A stretch of DNA of 64,000 nucleotides from Phascolarctos cinereus (lineage: Eukaryota > Chordata > Mammalia > Diprotodontia > Phascolarctidae). The translations under genes and the position numbers were made by a program. Numbering within the stretch: position 1 is the first letter of the stretch; every line of letters begins with the position of its first letter. The DNA lies in assembly GCF_002099425.1 (NCBI RefSeq), contig NW_018343984.1, forward strand, positions 19,150,501-19,214,500. Direction: 5' to 3'. Positions 20,840 through 31,242 of the stretch are shown here, piece by piece. The notes beneath the pieces were generated by a model that saw nothing but the letters and a program-made list of their open reading frames with translations, was not told the DNA's origin and made no database searches.

Positions 20840-21000
20840 TCCAAAGAACTTTATGGCTTACAAAGCAATCTTCTCCACATCAATGCCATGAAATAGACTG
20901 GAATGGCCAGTGTTGTGATCCCCATTTTGCAGGTGTCACATAGCTTAGTGAGGGTTGGAGGAAGGATTGAGACTTGGATCTCACCCTTTAGTTTTCCACA
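20840..21000 (-). mobile_element. Degenerate MIR-type SINE, minus strand
   Basis: 'ccatgaaatagactggaat' and 'gatccccattttgcaggtgt', then 'cacatagcttagtgaggg', fit a decayed reversed MIR. Confidence 0.5.
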
Positions 21001-21002
21001 TA

Positions 21003-21138
21003 TTGCGGTAGAGCAGAAAGAGAAATAGATTTGGTGTCTGAGGACTCAGGTTCAAATCCTGGCCCTGTCACTTCTACAGAGTGGCAAGTAAGCAAGTCAC
21101 TTAGCCCCTCTCAGCCTTAGCTTTCTTTTTCTGTAAAA
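21003..21138 (+). mobile_element. MIR-type CORE-SINE
   Basis: 'cggtagagcagaaagagaaa', 'gactcaggttcaaatcctgg', 'gcaagtcacttagcccctct' and 'ctttttctgtaaaatggat'. Confidence 0.72.
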
Positions 21139-21147
21139 TGGATGAGA

Positions 21148-21316
21148 TCATAGATCTGGAGGAGGAAGGGAACTCAGAGGCATCTCATCCAATCTTTTCA
21201 TTTTACAGACACTTTGTCCCAAATCACCCAGGAACTCAGTATCAGAGATGGATTTGAACCTGGGTCCTTGGATTCCAAAACCAATTGTCTTCTCCCCTAT
21301 ACCATGTTCCCTCAGA
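21148..21316 (-). mobile_element. MIR3-type CORE-SINE, minus strand
   Basis: 'gatcatagatctggaggagg', 'tcatccaatcttttcatttt', 'ggatttgaacctgggtcctt', 'ttgtcttctcccctatacca'. Confidence 0.68.
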
Positions 21317-21424
21317 GATTAAGTGTCATGATCCTTTCCAGGTCTAAATCTGTTATCTCACAAAGTAGAAAATGAAAGAAAATGTACTTTCCTATGGTTC
21401 TGCATTTAAAATGTCTGGAGATTA

Positions 21425-21575
21425 CACATACATACATACACACATATCACATATGTATATAACATGTATATACGCATAGATATATGCACATATATGTATG
21501 CACATATGCATATGCATGTATTTGTATATATCTCTCTATATACACAGATACATATACAAATGCATGTTTAATTTA
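21425..21575. repeat. (TA/CA)-rich simple repeat
   Basis: An alternating purine-pyrimidine mixture of TATA, CATA and CACA units. The frames it generates encode Tyr/Ile/Cys-rich peptides and are not genes. Confidence 0.85.
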
Positions 21576-21949
21576 TGTATATGTAGACATGTATTTATCT
21601 ACATAGACCAGTTCATCAATAGATTTCTATGTATTTTTCTCTTACATTGGAACCAAAAAGTAATTTATGTTCTTAAAGAAACAGAAAACAAAGAGTTATA
21701 TAGATGAATCACTAGTGACCTATATAAGATGAAATCCATTTCCCCAAAAGGAAAATTTGCCCATACGGATGTGATAGATAATCTTATCCTAACAAGAACC
21801 AAGACCGAGAAATAGATATTACCAAGTAATGCATTCTAGCATTCTGCCTGTACTCATTTACTTTCCCTACTTAACCAGTATTTCCTATCTGTTCATCAGT
21901 TTGGTTGAAACTTGTGTCGGCCACAGAATAAAACCTTGCCTCTAGTCTG
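21576..21949. other. Unassigned DNA
   Basis: AT-rich, with nothing recognised. It separates the simple repeat from the conserved-looking block at 21950. Confidence 0.35.
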
Positions 21950-22720
21950 AGCAGGATGACGTTCGTCTCCACCGTTGCCCATGATCTGATTAAGAGTCAG
22001 CTGTTGATTCCCAGTTTAATTAATCCTGATGGGCTATTGATGCATTGCAACTGTTTGTCCTAATAATGAGTTTGGAAATGAGAACAGTGACAACCTACTC
22101 AGACAGCTGCCAGGGGAAATCATCATTTGAGCACACTCCCGGTCAAGACAACGGGGGAGAAATGGCGGTGTTTTGATGGGCAGTTCACATGGCTCTGTCA
22201 CATGAGTTTTATTTCTGCATTCCTGACGAGGCGGACACACCAGCAGCAAGTGAGGAGGGTAGGAACCGTGACTGGCGGTGTGGTTAAGAATGCTGCTTCC
22301 CATCAGTTTATCAGAGATGGGCACGAGGCCTGAAGTGTGCTAAATGTATAGTTGGTACAGCAACAGGCACTGAACAATTTAGGTCAGTTCCTTGCAATGC
22401 TTAATTAGAGTAATATCTCTGTTTGCAATTAGGAGCAGATGTGACAAGCTAATGTGTCCATGCACAGACAAATTAACCTCTGCCCATCAGCTGCTTGGAT
22501 CTGTGAGAAAGCTGCCATGTTGTTCTTCTGTTCCACTGAATCTAAAAAAATGCAAAATTAGAATAAACACGGATGCTAATGGAATATCCACTTCACATGG
22601 AGCACCATCCACAGGGGAGCACTTCTCAGGCATGTTGACAGACTACTGTCTCTCTCTTGATTGAGGAAAATGTCACATTTTTTTTCAGACTTTAACAATG
22701 TCATTTTTGTAATTGTTATT
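21950..22720. promoter_or_regulatory. Candidate conserved non-coding element (enhancer-like)
   Basis: About 770 bp without recognised repeats, of even composition, retaining CpGs, and dense in homeodomain-type cores: TTTAATTAATCC at 22015-22026 (including the OTX/PITX-like TAATCC), TAATTA at 22402-22407, and gcaattagg near 22425. CAGCTG E-boxes occur as well. Open frames here do not look coding. Conservation is not shown; this is a judgement from texture and motifs. Confidence 0.35.
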
Positions 22721-23284
22721 TAAAGGAGTGGATTGCTTCTACTGTTAGCCAGACTCAAGTCATAGAAATTTGGTTATTGCCTCAAAAAGAGTAGCTGCTA
22801 TGAGCAGAGAGTCAATGCCAATTTCCCTACTCCAATTAATTGTCATAACTCTATTCTAAAGAAGGCACTGCTAAGTAAGGGTGGAGAGCCACTAATCAGT
22901 AAATTCTCATGATTCTAAGGTATGAGACTGAGATTGAAAAGGTAGAACTTCTCAGGATTTATCAACTCCTTTGTGACATTACAAAGAGCTAGAATGGATG
23001 CAAAGGTAAGAGACAGAAGTCAATTGTCAACCTCAGTGGCACCCACTCTTTTTTTTTTCTAAAAAACACGGTTGCCTTTCCTTTAGACCAGGAAGCAATC
23101 ACTTGATCTACGGGTTATTCCATTTAATATTTATTAGCAAGGGAGATTGGGGCAAAAGGGGAGGGAATGACAGTGAATTGGTTTGATTTTTCAGCCTAGG
23201 GCTTTCAGCTGATAACAATGATGACGTGTGAAACGAGAACTTTTGGAATTTCCCAGTCCTACAAAACCCAATCTGCATCTCTTA
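22721..23284. other. Unassigned unique DNA
   Basis: No repeat recognised. The stretch around 23100-23250 resembles the preceding block in texture, with less motif support. Confidence 0.35.
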
Positions 23285-23400
23285 GGATCCTATCCCCTGA
23301 TCTTAAAGAATTCATATTACAATTGAGGAAAATATAAGAGAGTTCAATTCTAGGGCAGATGGGAGGACCTAGTGGTCCTCGGGGTACAACCACAGGGCAC
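23285..23400 (-). mobile_element. L2-family LINE 3' fragment, minus strand
   Basis: 'cctgatcttaaagaattcat' and 'attacaattgaggaaaatat' fit the reversed L2 block 'ccctgccctcaaggagctca...'. The next segment, 'agttcaattctagggcagat', has a counterpart after the L2 at 18690. Confidence 0.45.
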
Positions 23401-23404
23401 GTGG

Positions 23405-23600
23405 CAAAGCCTGAGCCTCAGTTTCCTTATCTGTCAAATGAAGGTTTAACAATGTTAAAGTTCCTTCTAAATCTAACTCTACAATGCTATGATCCTAAAA
23501 TATAAGGATAATTTTTAAGTGAGTGGGAACAATATAAAGAATGTTGGCTTTGTTCACCAAAATCACAGGTCAAATACTTGGGCATGGTTATACTAAAAAA
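23405..23600 (+). mobile_element. MIR3-type SINE 3' part with extra downstream homology
   Basis: 'gcctcagtttccttatctgt', then 'ccttctaaatctaactctac' is a MIR3-type 3' half. The next 90 bases, 'cctaaaatataaggataatt' to 'ggcatgg', match the sequence after the MIR3 at 24810. Confidence 0.58.
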
Positions 23601-24084
23601 AAAAAATGTGTAATAGCCTCTAAATATTCCCTGCACTGGTCAGGTTAAGAGAGAAACTTATTTGAACACCCTTCCTGATTTGAACTGTTTTATATAACTT
23701 TTTTGGAAGGCAATGGGAAATTTCAAAAAGTAAGAACAATGCAAATGACTAAAGGATTGAAAATGGAAAATTAAGGGAAGTTCTTAGGATTACTTGGCCT
23801 CAACAAGAAAGGGCAAGGAATGATCTAATGGGACTACTTAAATATGAGAATGGCTCTTATACACAGCGTGAAATCAGATGTACTCCATATCTACTGCGGA
23901 TAGAATAAGAAAAAAGGGAATAAGAAGAAAAAGAATGACTTCCTTAAGTCACTTAGCATCTTGGGGATTTTCTGGATGAAGGCTACCCAGTCTTAACTAA
24001 ATATTCCTTCTTTGTTAACACAGTGTTATAAAGCCTTATGATGGGTTAGTGGGAGAGGTATCAAATCTATTTCTCATTCATTTA
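23601..24084. other. Unassigned unique DNA
   Basis: AT-rich and purine-rich, with nothing recognised. Confidence 0.35.
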
Positions 24085-24292
24085 AAGCAAAAGGACCATA
24101 AGATCCTAGGCTTATGTCTGGCAGAGTTCTCGTCAGTCATCGAGTCCAAATCCCTCATTTTACAGGTGGGGAAATTGAGGCTCAGAAAGGTTTAGCAGTT
24201 TGACTAGGGTCACAAAGCTAGTAAGTATCTGATGGAGAATTCAGAGATCTTCCTGTTCCCAAGTCTGGTGCTTTCTCCACACTATGTCAAAA
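24085..24292 (-). mobile_element. MIR3-type CORE-SINE, minus strand
   Basis: 'ccataagatcctaggcttat', 'atccctcattttacaggtgg', 'tgactagggtcacaaagcta' and 'ggtgctttctccacactatg'. Confidence 0.68.
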
Positions 24293-24529
24293 TGCTTGTA
24301 TGAAACCCATCATGGGTTAGGTCACCTCAACCTCTAGATGGTATGCCAATCCACCAACTAGTCCCGATTCATGGCATATTTTAAAGATCTACAAAACTTT
24401 CGCTTTCAGAGAGTCATAGTTGGTTAAAAAACAAAACAAAACCAAACCATCTACTTGAAGAATAATATTAACTGCTAACAGAGAAAGTGAATTCCCTCCT
24501 TACTCATGTGGTCAATGTGAACAGGCCTT

Positions 24530-24760
24530 TGCTTGCAGTTAATTTTATTGGTGGGAGGTTGCAGCAACCACACACCTGGGTAGAAAGGGCTGATCGTTAT
24601 GTTTAAACAAGCCCTACATCTTCGTGTCCATTAATAGTCTGTTACCAATTGGTAAGCGATGGGAGGTATTCATTTTAGTGGTATTATGTAGGTATTTCAG
24701 TTAATTTCATGCACTTAATGGTACATTCATCCTATTCTTTTGGTCAACATAAAGGGCCTA
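24530..24760. promoter_or_regulatory. Candidate conserved non-coding element, short
   Basis: Repeat-free, with TAAT and CACTTAATG-type motifs ('tccattaatagtctgttacc', 'catgcacttaatggtacatt'). Only a weak candidate. Confidence 0.22.
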
Positions 24761-24809
24761 GTGAGAAAAAAGCACTAGACTCAAATGATGGGTACAAATA
24801 ACTTTGCCA

Positions 24810-25080
24810 TATGCTAATTGTGTGGCCTCTGGGCAAGTCCCTCACCCTCTTTAGCCTCAGTTTTCTCATCTGTAATATCAGGGGAGAGTTGGACAAGATG
24901 ACCTTTAAGGGACCTTCTACCTCTAAATCTATAATCTTATAAATCTATAATATATAATCTAAATCTATAATATATGGGTCCTAAGATATGAGAATGATTT
25001 TAAAATGTGTGAAAAAAGACAAAGGATATGGATTTGTTTTCCAAAATTACAAGGCAAATATTTCAGATTGCTTAATTATA
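24810..25080 (+). mobile_element. MIR3-type CORE-SINE with extended 3' homology
   Basis: 'tgtggcctctgggcaagtcc', 'gcctcagttttctcatctgt', 'gacaagatgacctttaaggg', 'cctctaaatctataatctta'. A local expansion of 'ctaaatctataatatat' follows. The region after 24980 resembles 23510-23600. Confidence 0.62.
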
Positions 25081-25220
25081 AAAATGAAGCAAAACTTGAT
25101 TCTTTAAAAATTTGAAAAGAAAAAGCAAAAAAAGAAAAGGAATCTTGAGGTTTTGTCCAACACTATTAAAAAAAAATCTCCTTTATGGCTTGGCCTGGAT
25201 GAAAAAAAAGAATGTTCATC

Positions 25221-25259
25221 AAAACTACATTGTGTCAAAAAAAAAACTACATTGTGTCA
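25221..25259. repeat. Tandem pair, 22-bp period
   Basis: aaaactacattgtgtca occurs at 25221-25237 and 25243-25259, separated by an A run. A small recent-looking duplication. Confidence 0.9.
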
Positions 25260-25389
25260 CTCCTAAAGGTTTTTCTTAATCAAATGAAAGCAGGAAGTCA
25301 GTAAAGCTTTCTTGACATTTGAAGGGAAACAGCCAGAATTACAAAAATGAAGTAATTGTTATTTCAAAGTGATTCTCTTGAAATTAAGA

Positions 25390-26235
25390 TAAACATTAAA
25401 CTGTGAATACCCTTTGACCCAGCAATACTACTAATAGAATAAGATTCCATATGCACAAAAATATTTACAGCAGCTCTTTTTGTGGCAGCAAAGAATTGAC
25501 AATTGAGGGGATGCCCATCAATTGGGGAATGGCTGAAAAAACTACAGCATTTATATGTGTGTGTGTATATACACACACACATATATATACATATATACAT
25601 ATATATACACATATATATGTAGCAATGTTATTATACTGTAAAAAATTACAAAAAAGATGGTCTCAGAAAAGCATAGGAAATCTTGTATGAATTGATGCTG
25701 AGAGAAGTCAATAGAATTGGGACAATTTATAGAACAACAACAGTGTTGAAAAGAAAAACAGCTTTGAAAGATTTGACTCTTGAACAATGAAATGACACAT
25801 AATTCCAGAGAACCAAAGACAAAAAAAAATCAACCCATCTCCTAACAGTGCAATGGAATTTGTTTTGTTTGAATACGCAGATTTATTACAAGGGTTTAAT
25901 TTTTCTTTTTTTTTTTCTTTTTCTAATGGTGGGGGAGGAGGTAGGAAGTGATGGGAGACAGAAAAGGATATTAGATAGGATAACCAAAAGCAAAAAAGAA
26001 AGGAGGATTGTCAAATGAATAGGAGAGAACAGAAATAAGGACACAAAGAGTCCCAAACAAGCAAGACAGCTTTGTCATATTAAATTCATCATATACTTGA
26101 AAAGAAAAGAAAATCTGTACATAATTGAGATCCAGTTTCATGTGTTGTCCTCTTTTTCTGTTCTCCTGTGTATATGGAAATGATGATTTCATTTTGTGTT
26201 TAAGTTTAGAATTTTAAAAAATTTAAACAAAGATG
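25390..26235 (+). mobile_element. L1 LINE, 3' end, plus strand
   Basis: 'accctttgacccagcaatac', 'cagcagctctttttgtggca', 'gcccatcaattggggaatgg', then the 3' UTR with 'aatttgttttgtttgaatac', 'ttattacaagggttt' and a G-rich block at about 25928-25950. The last part, to 'gaattttaaaaaatttaaac', fits the same 3' UTR type. It is strongly 5'-truncated. A microsatellite interrupts the ORF2 part at 25556. Confidence 0.85.
25556..25622. repeat. (TG)n(TA/CA)n microsatellite inside L1
   Basis: Alternating TG, TA and CA units. They replace the L1 stretch that normally reads 'gtggtatatgattgtgatgg', so the repeat arose from L1 sequence. It produces Tyr/Thr/His-rich frames on both strands. Confidence 0.88.
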
Positions 26236-26289
26236 ATCAAGTTTTTCTTTGGAAGATGTTTATTAATTGAAAGATCACTTGAGAACCTC

Positions 26290-26502
26290 CCATGTGAGGT
26301 TTTCTTGGCAAAGATACTGGAGTGGTTTGCCCTGTCCTTTTCCAGACTGTTTTACAGATGAGGAAACTGAGGTAAACAGGGTGAAGTGACTTGCCCAGGG
26401 TCACACAGCTAGTAAGTGTCTGAGGCTGGATTTGAATCCACAAAGAGGAGCCTTCCTGATTCTAAGCTCAGCATTCTATCCACTGCGCCACCTATCTGCT
26501 CT
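26290..26502 (-). mobile_element. MAR1 SINE, minus strand
   Basis: 'gaggttttcttggcaaagat', 'actggagtggtttgccctgt', 'cagatgaggaaactgaggta', the core complement 'gtcacacagctagtaagtgt' and an end 'actgcgccacctatctgctc'. The terminal RTE-like part left of 26290 is replaced or lost. Confidence 0.9.
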
Positions 26503-26624
26503 GATTAAATTATATTTATAGGTAACTATAGAAATGTTATGTAACATATAGATAGGGATTGAACTTGTGATTTCATTGGTATAGGGAGTTCCCCGTGGAG
26601 CACTCCCTCTACCATTAAAAATGT

Positions 26625-26745
26625 TTATCAAGCTCTTGCCATGTACCAAGCACTGTGCTAAGTACTAGAGGAAGTAATGCAAAAGTAAACACAGCCCCTC
26701 TTAATCTTTGCCCACCCCTCCAAGAAGTTTATATACTAATATAGT
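26625..26745 (-). mobile_element. L2-family LINE 3' end, minus strand
   Basis: 'gccatgtaccaagcactgtg', 'ctaagtactagaggaagtaa' and 'tccaagaagtttatatacta'. Confidence 0.68.
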
Positions 26746-27005
26746 GTAGTGGTGGCCAAGGAAAGCTGTTTTGGTTTTCAGAGTTACAGAGATGATGAGC
26801 CATAATGGAGTAGACTGGCATCCCCTTTCAGGAGCGAGGTCCATTGGCTTATGGCTTCAGACCTAGAAAGTGGGGTGAGGGGAAGGATGGAGAGCATGCC
26901 ATGGCTGGTGAGGTGAAGAGGAGGGGTGGGCCACTGAGATAGCCAACTCCAGGGAGATTGTTAACCTATCTATGGTTTAGCAAATAAGTGCTAGGGAATT
27001 ATTTA

Positions 27006-27222
27006 TGAGTATTCTTAACGTAAGTTCAATAGACAAGGGGACTGTGGAGAAATTTCAGGCAGTACGTGAACTTCAATGGGAAAAAAAATCTTAATTTTCA
27101 CAAACTTTTCTTTCCTTTGTAAACCTATGTATTTTATTTTACACATTTAAAAACATTCTAAGAAGAGGTCTACAGATTTCACTAGTGGTCTTCCCAAAGG
27201 GGTCCATGATAATGAACTCCTG
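27006..27222 (+). mobile_element. hAT-type MITE, 217 bp
   Basis: The left end, 'tgagtattcttaac', fits the family terminus. The interior has 'gagaaatttcaggcagt', 'gtgaacttcaatgggaaa', 'ctatgtattttattttacac' and 'ttaaaaacattctaagaaga'. The right end is 'aaaggggtccatgataatga', then 'actcctg'. The 8 bases after it, atccagag, resemble the hAT target NTCTAGAN. It combines blocks seen at the left end of the 347 fragment and at the ends of the copies at 10353 and 54071. Confidence 0.58.
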
Positions 27223-27227
27223 ATCCA

Positions 27228-27335
27228 GAGGCTACCTGACTTACCCAGAATCATACAGCCTCTGCTTGTCCCAGGCAGGATTTGAACACGCCTTTGTGAT
27301 TCTAAGCCCAGTACTCTATCCACCACCCCAAGTTC
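27228..27335 (-). mobile_element. MIR-type SINE fragment, minus strand
   Basis: 'gacttacccagaatcataca', 'ggcaggatttgaacacgcct', 'cccagtactctatccaccac'. Head and core only. Confidence 0.65.
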
Positions 27336-27339
27336 CCTC

Positions 27340-27545
27340 TAGGTCTTTCATGTAGTTAATGCTTAATAAAAGCTTGTTGAATTGAATTGAAGGCATTATT
27401 AAATGTCAGAGGAGTGTCAAGGATTGCTGTGAAGGCCATTAGAGCTTAGACAAAGGAAGGGCCCCTGTGGACTTTGGGGAGTTAGAAGGAAAAAACTTCA
27501 TGAGCAAGTGGGCCTTGAGCTCGACCTTAAAGGATGCCTCTTTCC
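27340..27545. mobile_element. Two L2-family fragments, opposite orientation
   Basis: 27340-27392 is a plus-strand L2 end ('gttaatgcttaataaaagct', 'tgttgaattgaattg'). 27400-27545 is a minus-strand L2 piece ending 'cttgagctcgaccttaaagg'. The two are separate insertions or one rearranged copy. Confidence 0.5.
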
Positions 27546-27559
27546 AGGATTTTGTTCTG

Positions 27560-28340
27560 AGATATAAACAGAAATAAAAACATTTCACTCCAAAGCCCCT
27601 GGCTTAGTGTCAGTGGGTGACCAGACAGCTCAGCCCTCTGATTCTCGTGGAATGAAAGTTGCCACTTTGGTACTATTTGGTCATCAGCATTCAGTGAGTA
27701 GCATAACATAAAGGGGTGAGGGGGGAACACAGATCCGTTAGAAGAAGAGATAAAAAAAAAAGCACTGAGCAGAAAATCAAATGCCTTGAGTCTGATTTGC
27801 GGGCTCACTAATGGACTCTCCCAATTCCCTCTAAATGGAGTAACTCACATGAAATGTGCAGGTGTATCATTAGTGCCCTGGACGCATCCGGCCAACACAG
27901 AGAGTGAAATTTGGGAGAAGGCTCTCAAGTCCTCTGGCAGAAAGAACAGTCCACTCACGTTAATTAAGGCAACCACCCTCTGGTGGGCCTCAGTGGTCTT
28001 GAGTCTTGATTTGGTTCTCTACAGCTGGTAGGGAAATTGCCTGCCTCCGAAATTAAACAGGCCCAGTCGGTATTTAGAGCAAGCTTGCTACATGGGGTTG
28101 ATTGGACAACATCTGCCGGCCTCTCTCTCGTTAATAGCCTGCTCGTCGAAGGGAAAGAGGAAGGCACTGAAAGATCATTTTGCTTTTCAATGCCATGATT
28201 GCTTTCCTCCAGTTGACAGCCAGCCTTAACAAGATTCTATCCTTCAGGAAGTGTTCTTTTGATGGATGGTATCCCTGTGGCTCTAAACCTGAGCGGCAGA
28301 GGCAGAGAGAAGGATGCTGCTAGAGCTGAGAATCTAATGT
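27560..28340. promoter_or_regulatory. Candidate conserved non-coding element (enhancer-like)
   Basis: About 780 bp free of recognised repeats, even in composition, with scattered CpGs and the palindromic homeodomain core TTAATTAA at 27961-27968. Other TAAT cores lie near 28130 (gttaatagcctg) and 28360 (tataattgatg). No frame here resembles a protein. Conservation is inferred, not measured. Confidence 0.33.
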
Positions 28341-28539
28341 TCCCCTGCTAACTGGGCTATAATTGATGAAACCCAACCCCCACCCCAGCAAAGCCCCAAA
28401 AGAACAAGTTGGAGAGAAGGGACCAAGTCAAGTTCTCCAACTCCTTCCCCTTTCAGGGCCTTCTGAAACTTGACTTGGTTACAAATGCTTTGAACATAGA
28501 GCAGCAGCTTTTGATGTGACCTATAATACATTTTTATCA

Positions 28540-28600
28540 GTCAGTCAACAAACATTTATTAAGCATCTACTATGTGCCAGGCACTGTGCTGAGTGCTTAG
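28540..28600 (-). mobile_element. L2-family 3' end, minus strand, short
   Basis: 'caacaaacatttattaagca' and 'tctactatgtgccaggcact' form the reversed L2 terminus. Confidence 0.78.
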
Positions 28601-28699
28601 CAGGTTTTTTTAATAACCCCAAACTGCAGTTTTTCTTAATGAGACAGGGTGACCACCAAAAGGAGGAGAGGGGGCATTAACTGAGGAACCTTGAGATAT

Positions 28700-29000
28700 A
28701 AAATTCATTCAACAGGTTTAAAAAGTATCTAAGTGCCCACTATGTTCCAGGCCTTGTACAAGTGCTGGGATACTGAGACATAAATGAAATTCCTGAAAAG
28801 AGCTTACATCCCACTGATGGGATATAGTACTCTGACAAATAAATACAAAATCCAAATAAATACAAGGTGGAGAAAGTGGTAATAATTGGGGTGGGGGGAG
28901 TAGGAAAAAGAAAGGGAAGGGTAGATCCTGGAACCATGCTTGGAGGGAAGCTATGGAGTTTTGTGAGGAGGAGGTGAGGAAGAAGTGTGGAAATCATTAG
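28700..29000 (-). mobile_element. L2-family LINE 3' region, minus strand
   Basis: 'gtgcccactatgttccaggc', 'aagagcttacatcccactga', 'aaataaatacaaaatcc', then a purine-rich body to 'gaggaggtgaggaagaagtg'. Confidence 0.68.
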
Positions 29001-30112
29001 ATATTGATAAAAAGAAAAACCATTAGCTATTTGTAAAAATCTCCATGTACTTATTATTTTCCAGGTAATCACCTATTTGTCTCACTCCAGAAATGGAGAG
29101 AAACTGGACTTAAAAGGAATTTGTTCCTATTAAGATCCAAATTCCTCTGGAGGGAGACACTATTTTTATAGATGGTCATGCCACTGGCAGTGCCTTGATA
29201 AGCATTCTTAGCTCATCAAAAGATCTTTGGCCTCTAGATTACTGGGCCAGGAGCATTTGTAAACTCTGTTCTTCTGGGCCCATTGATGGCTGCAAGTGTG
29301 TTTGAGAACAGAAGAGAGAGTCAGTGGGAAAGCATCCTTGAGATGTTGTCAACCTGACAAGATTTTATTTAGGATTTTAATGATGCAAATGAACCCAGAA
29401 TCTGATACTGGGCTTTGAAAACAGAAAAATACTCCTTATTCACTATCCATTACAGGCATATTGTGGAGGTCTATAACTGGATTGTCAATGTTACAATATC
29501 AGAGTCCACCCAAGAGGTTATCTCATTATATTCGATGAGAGAGAGCTTCATTCCACTTTTGAAAGGACAAATGTTTTTCCTGATTGTCTGTTTGAAATGA
29601 ACCTGGATGAGAAGCTGTCAGTCTAAGAAAGCATGGTAATCAAAAGATTTTTTTAAAAACTCTGAATTCTGAAACAAGAAAAAAAACCACAAATGCTAAA
29701 AACCCCTGGAGTATTTGGAATACTACTAGTTCTAAAGTAGAATTCAACCCCAAGTGGGATTATCTTGGAATCCAAGGAATTTCATCATCAAACTCTCACC
29801 AGGACCTTGTTATAAGGTTCCCCCACTTACAACAGTAGAGTGAAACCTTGGAAAAGTCTAGTTAGCTAAGTTTGGGAATTTTACAGATGTAATGGCATCT
29901 TTTTTTTTCACACAATTCGTGGACTTGGGAAAGAATACTTGAATATGTCAGAGGATCCATTTCTCTTCAATGTTACTGTGCCCTTCAAAGATGCAGTTTT
30001 TAATGTATCCATGCATCCTGCATGATTGCTGTGCATGTCCTGCTGTAAATCCTCCGTGGATGATTGATTGACACACATGAAGCCTTTCTCCAGATGTTTT
30101 GCTATTTCGTGT
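29001..30112. other. Unassigned unique DNA
   Basis: About 1.1 kb with no recognised repeat. A perfect POU octamer ATGCAAAT lies at 29393-29400. The open frames are short and without domains. Confidence 0.38.
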
Positions 30113-30113
30113 G

Positions 30114-30375
30114 CACTAGGTGGCGCCATAGTTCATAGAGCGCTGGGCCTAGAGTCAAGAACACCTGCTTTAAATCCTATCTCACACCTACTAGCTGTAT
30201 GACCTTGGGTAAGTCACTTGATTTTCTGCCTCTGTTTCCTACTCGGCAAAATGGGGATAATAGTAGCACCTACCTATGGAGGTTATTGTGATAATAAAAT
30301 GAGGTAATGTCCATAAAGCTCTTTGTAAATTTTTAAGTGCTATAAAAATGCTAATTATTAGCATTAACAACATCA
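30114..30375 (+). mobile_element. THER1/MIR-type CORE-SINE, full length
   Basis: 'cactaggtggcgccatagtt', 'ctactagctgtatgaccttg', 'ggcaaaatggggataatagt', then 'ataaagctctttgtaaattt' and 'aagtgctataaaaatgct'. Confidence 0.85.
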
Positions 30376-30467
30376 TCATTATTCTGAATTTTCATTCAAC
30401 AGCTGACCTACTTCTTTTCCTGGTCCTGCACATCCTTTACAATGTCTGCTATAAGTAATAACTCATA

Positions 30468-30722
30468 GGAAGCAGTTAGGATAGGTGACATAGCGGACAG
30501 AGCATATGGCCTGGAGTCAGGAAGACCTGAGTTCAAATCTGAAATCACTTCCTAGCTGTGTGACCCTGGGTAACTCACTTAACCTCTGTTTGCCTAAGTT
30601 TCCTTAACTGCAAAATGAGTAGTAGCACCTGGCTCCACAATTGTTGGGGGGATCAAATGATACATTATTTTTAAAGCATTTAGGGTATAGGAAGACTTAA
30701 TAAATGCTTATTCCCTTCCATT
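30468..30722 (+). mobile_element. MIR-type CORE-SINE
   Basis: 'tagcggacagagcatatggc', 'gacctgagttcaaatctgaa', 'ctagctgtgtgaccctgggt', 'ggatcaaatgatacattatt' and 'ttaataaatgcttattccct'. Confidence 0.85.
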
Positions 30723-30939
30723 CATCTTTAGAAATATGTTGCAGCTTTCTCACACCCACCAAACATGGCCACATTATCCTTTAGAACAGAATTTGACAAA
30801 TTTGCAAGTACAAAGGTAAGATAGTTCAGGATCTGCCAACTCTGTAACAAGATCTTGCCAGGGCCCATACCTCTGTGCCACTTTCCAGCCATCCCCACCC
30901 TTGGATGGACCCTACCCTTCTTCATTTGAATAGAATTTG

Positions 30940-31022
30940 AATAGAAGTTCCTCGAGGGCAGAGTCTGTCCTACTTATATTCATATCCTGATACATAATAA
31001 TAGCTTATTAAATGCTTTATTT
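30940..31022 (+). mobile_element. L2-family 3' end
   Basis: 'agttcctcgagggcagagtc', then 'catatcctgatacataataa' and 'cttattaaatgctttatttt'. Confidence 0.6.
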
Positions 31023-31242
31023 TGTATCCAAATTAATTTCTCCTTACATCCCTGAGACATGCTGTGTCTGTTGTCTGGGGACCACTCCATCTCATTTGGA
31101 AGCAGATTGGCTGTTGAGTTATGAATTTTTGGATGATGGTAACCCACAAAATATAAAAATGTCCAAAACAGTCTTTAGTCCCAGATGCTTCTGCAGCGGT
31201 AGAGGGGTAGAAAAGGGCATGAAGACTTCCTGGGCATAGGAT

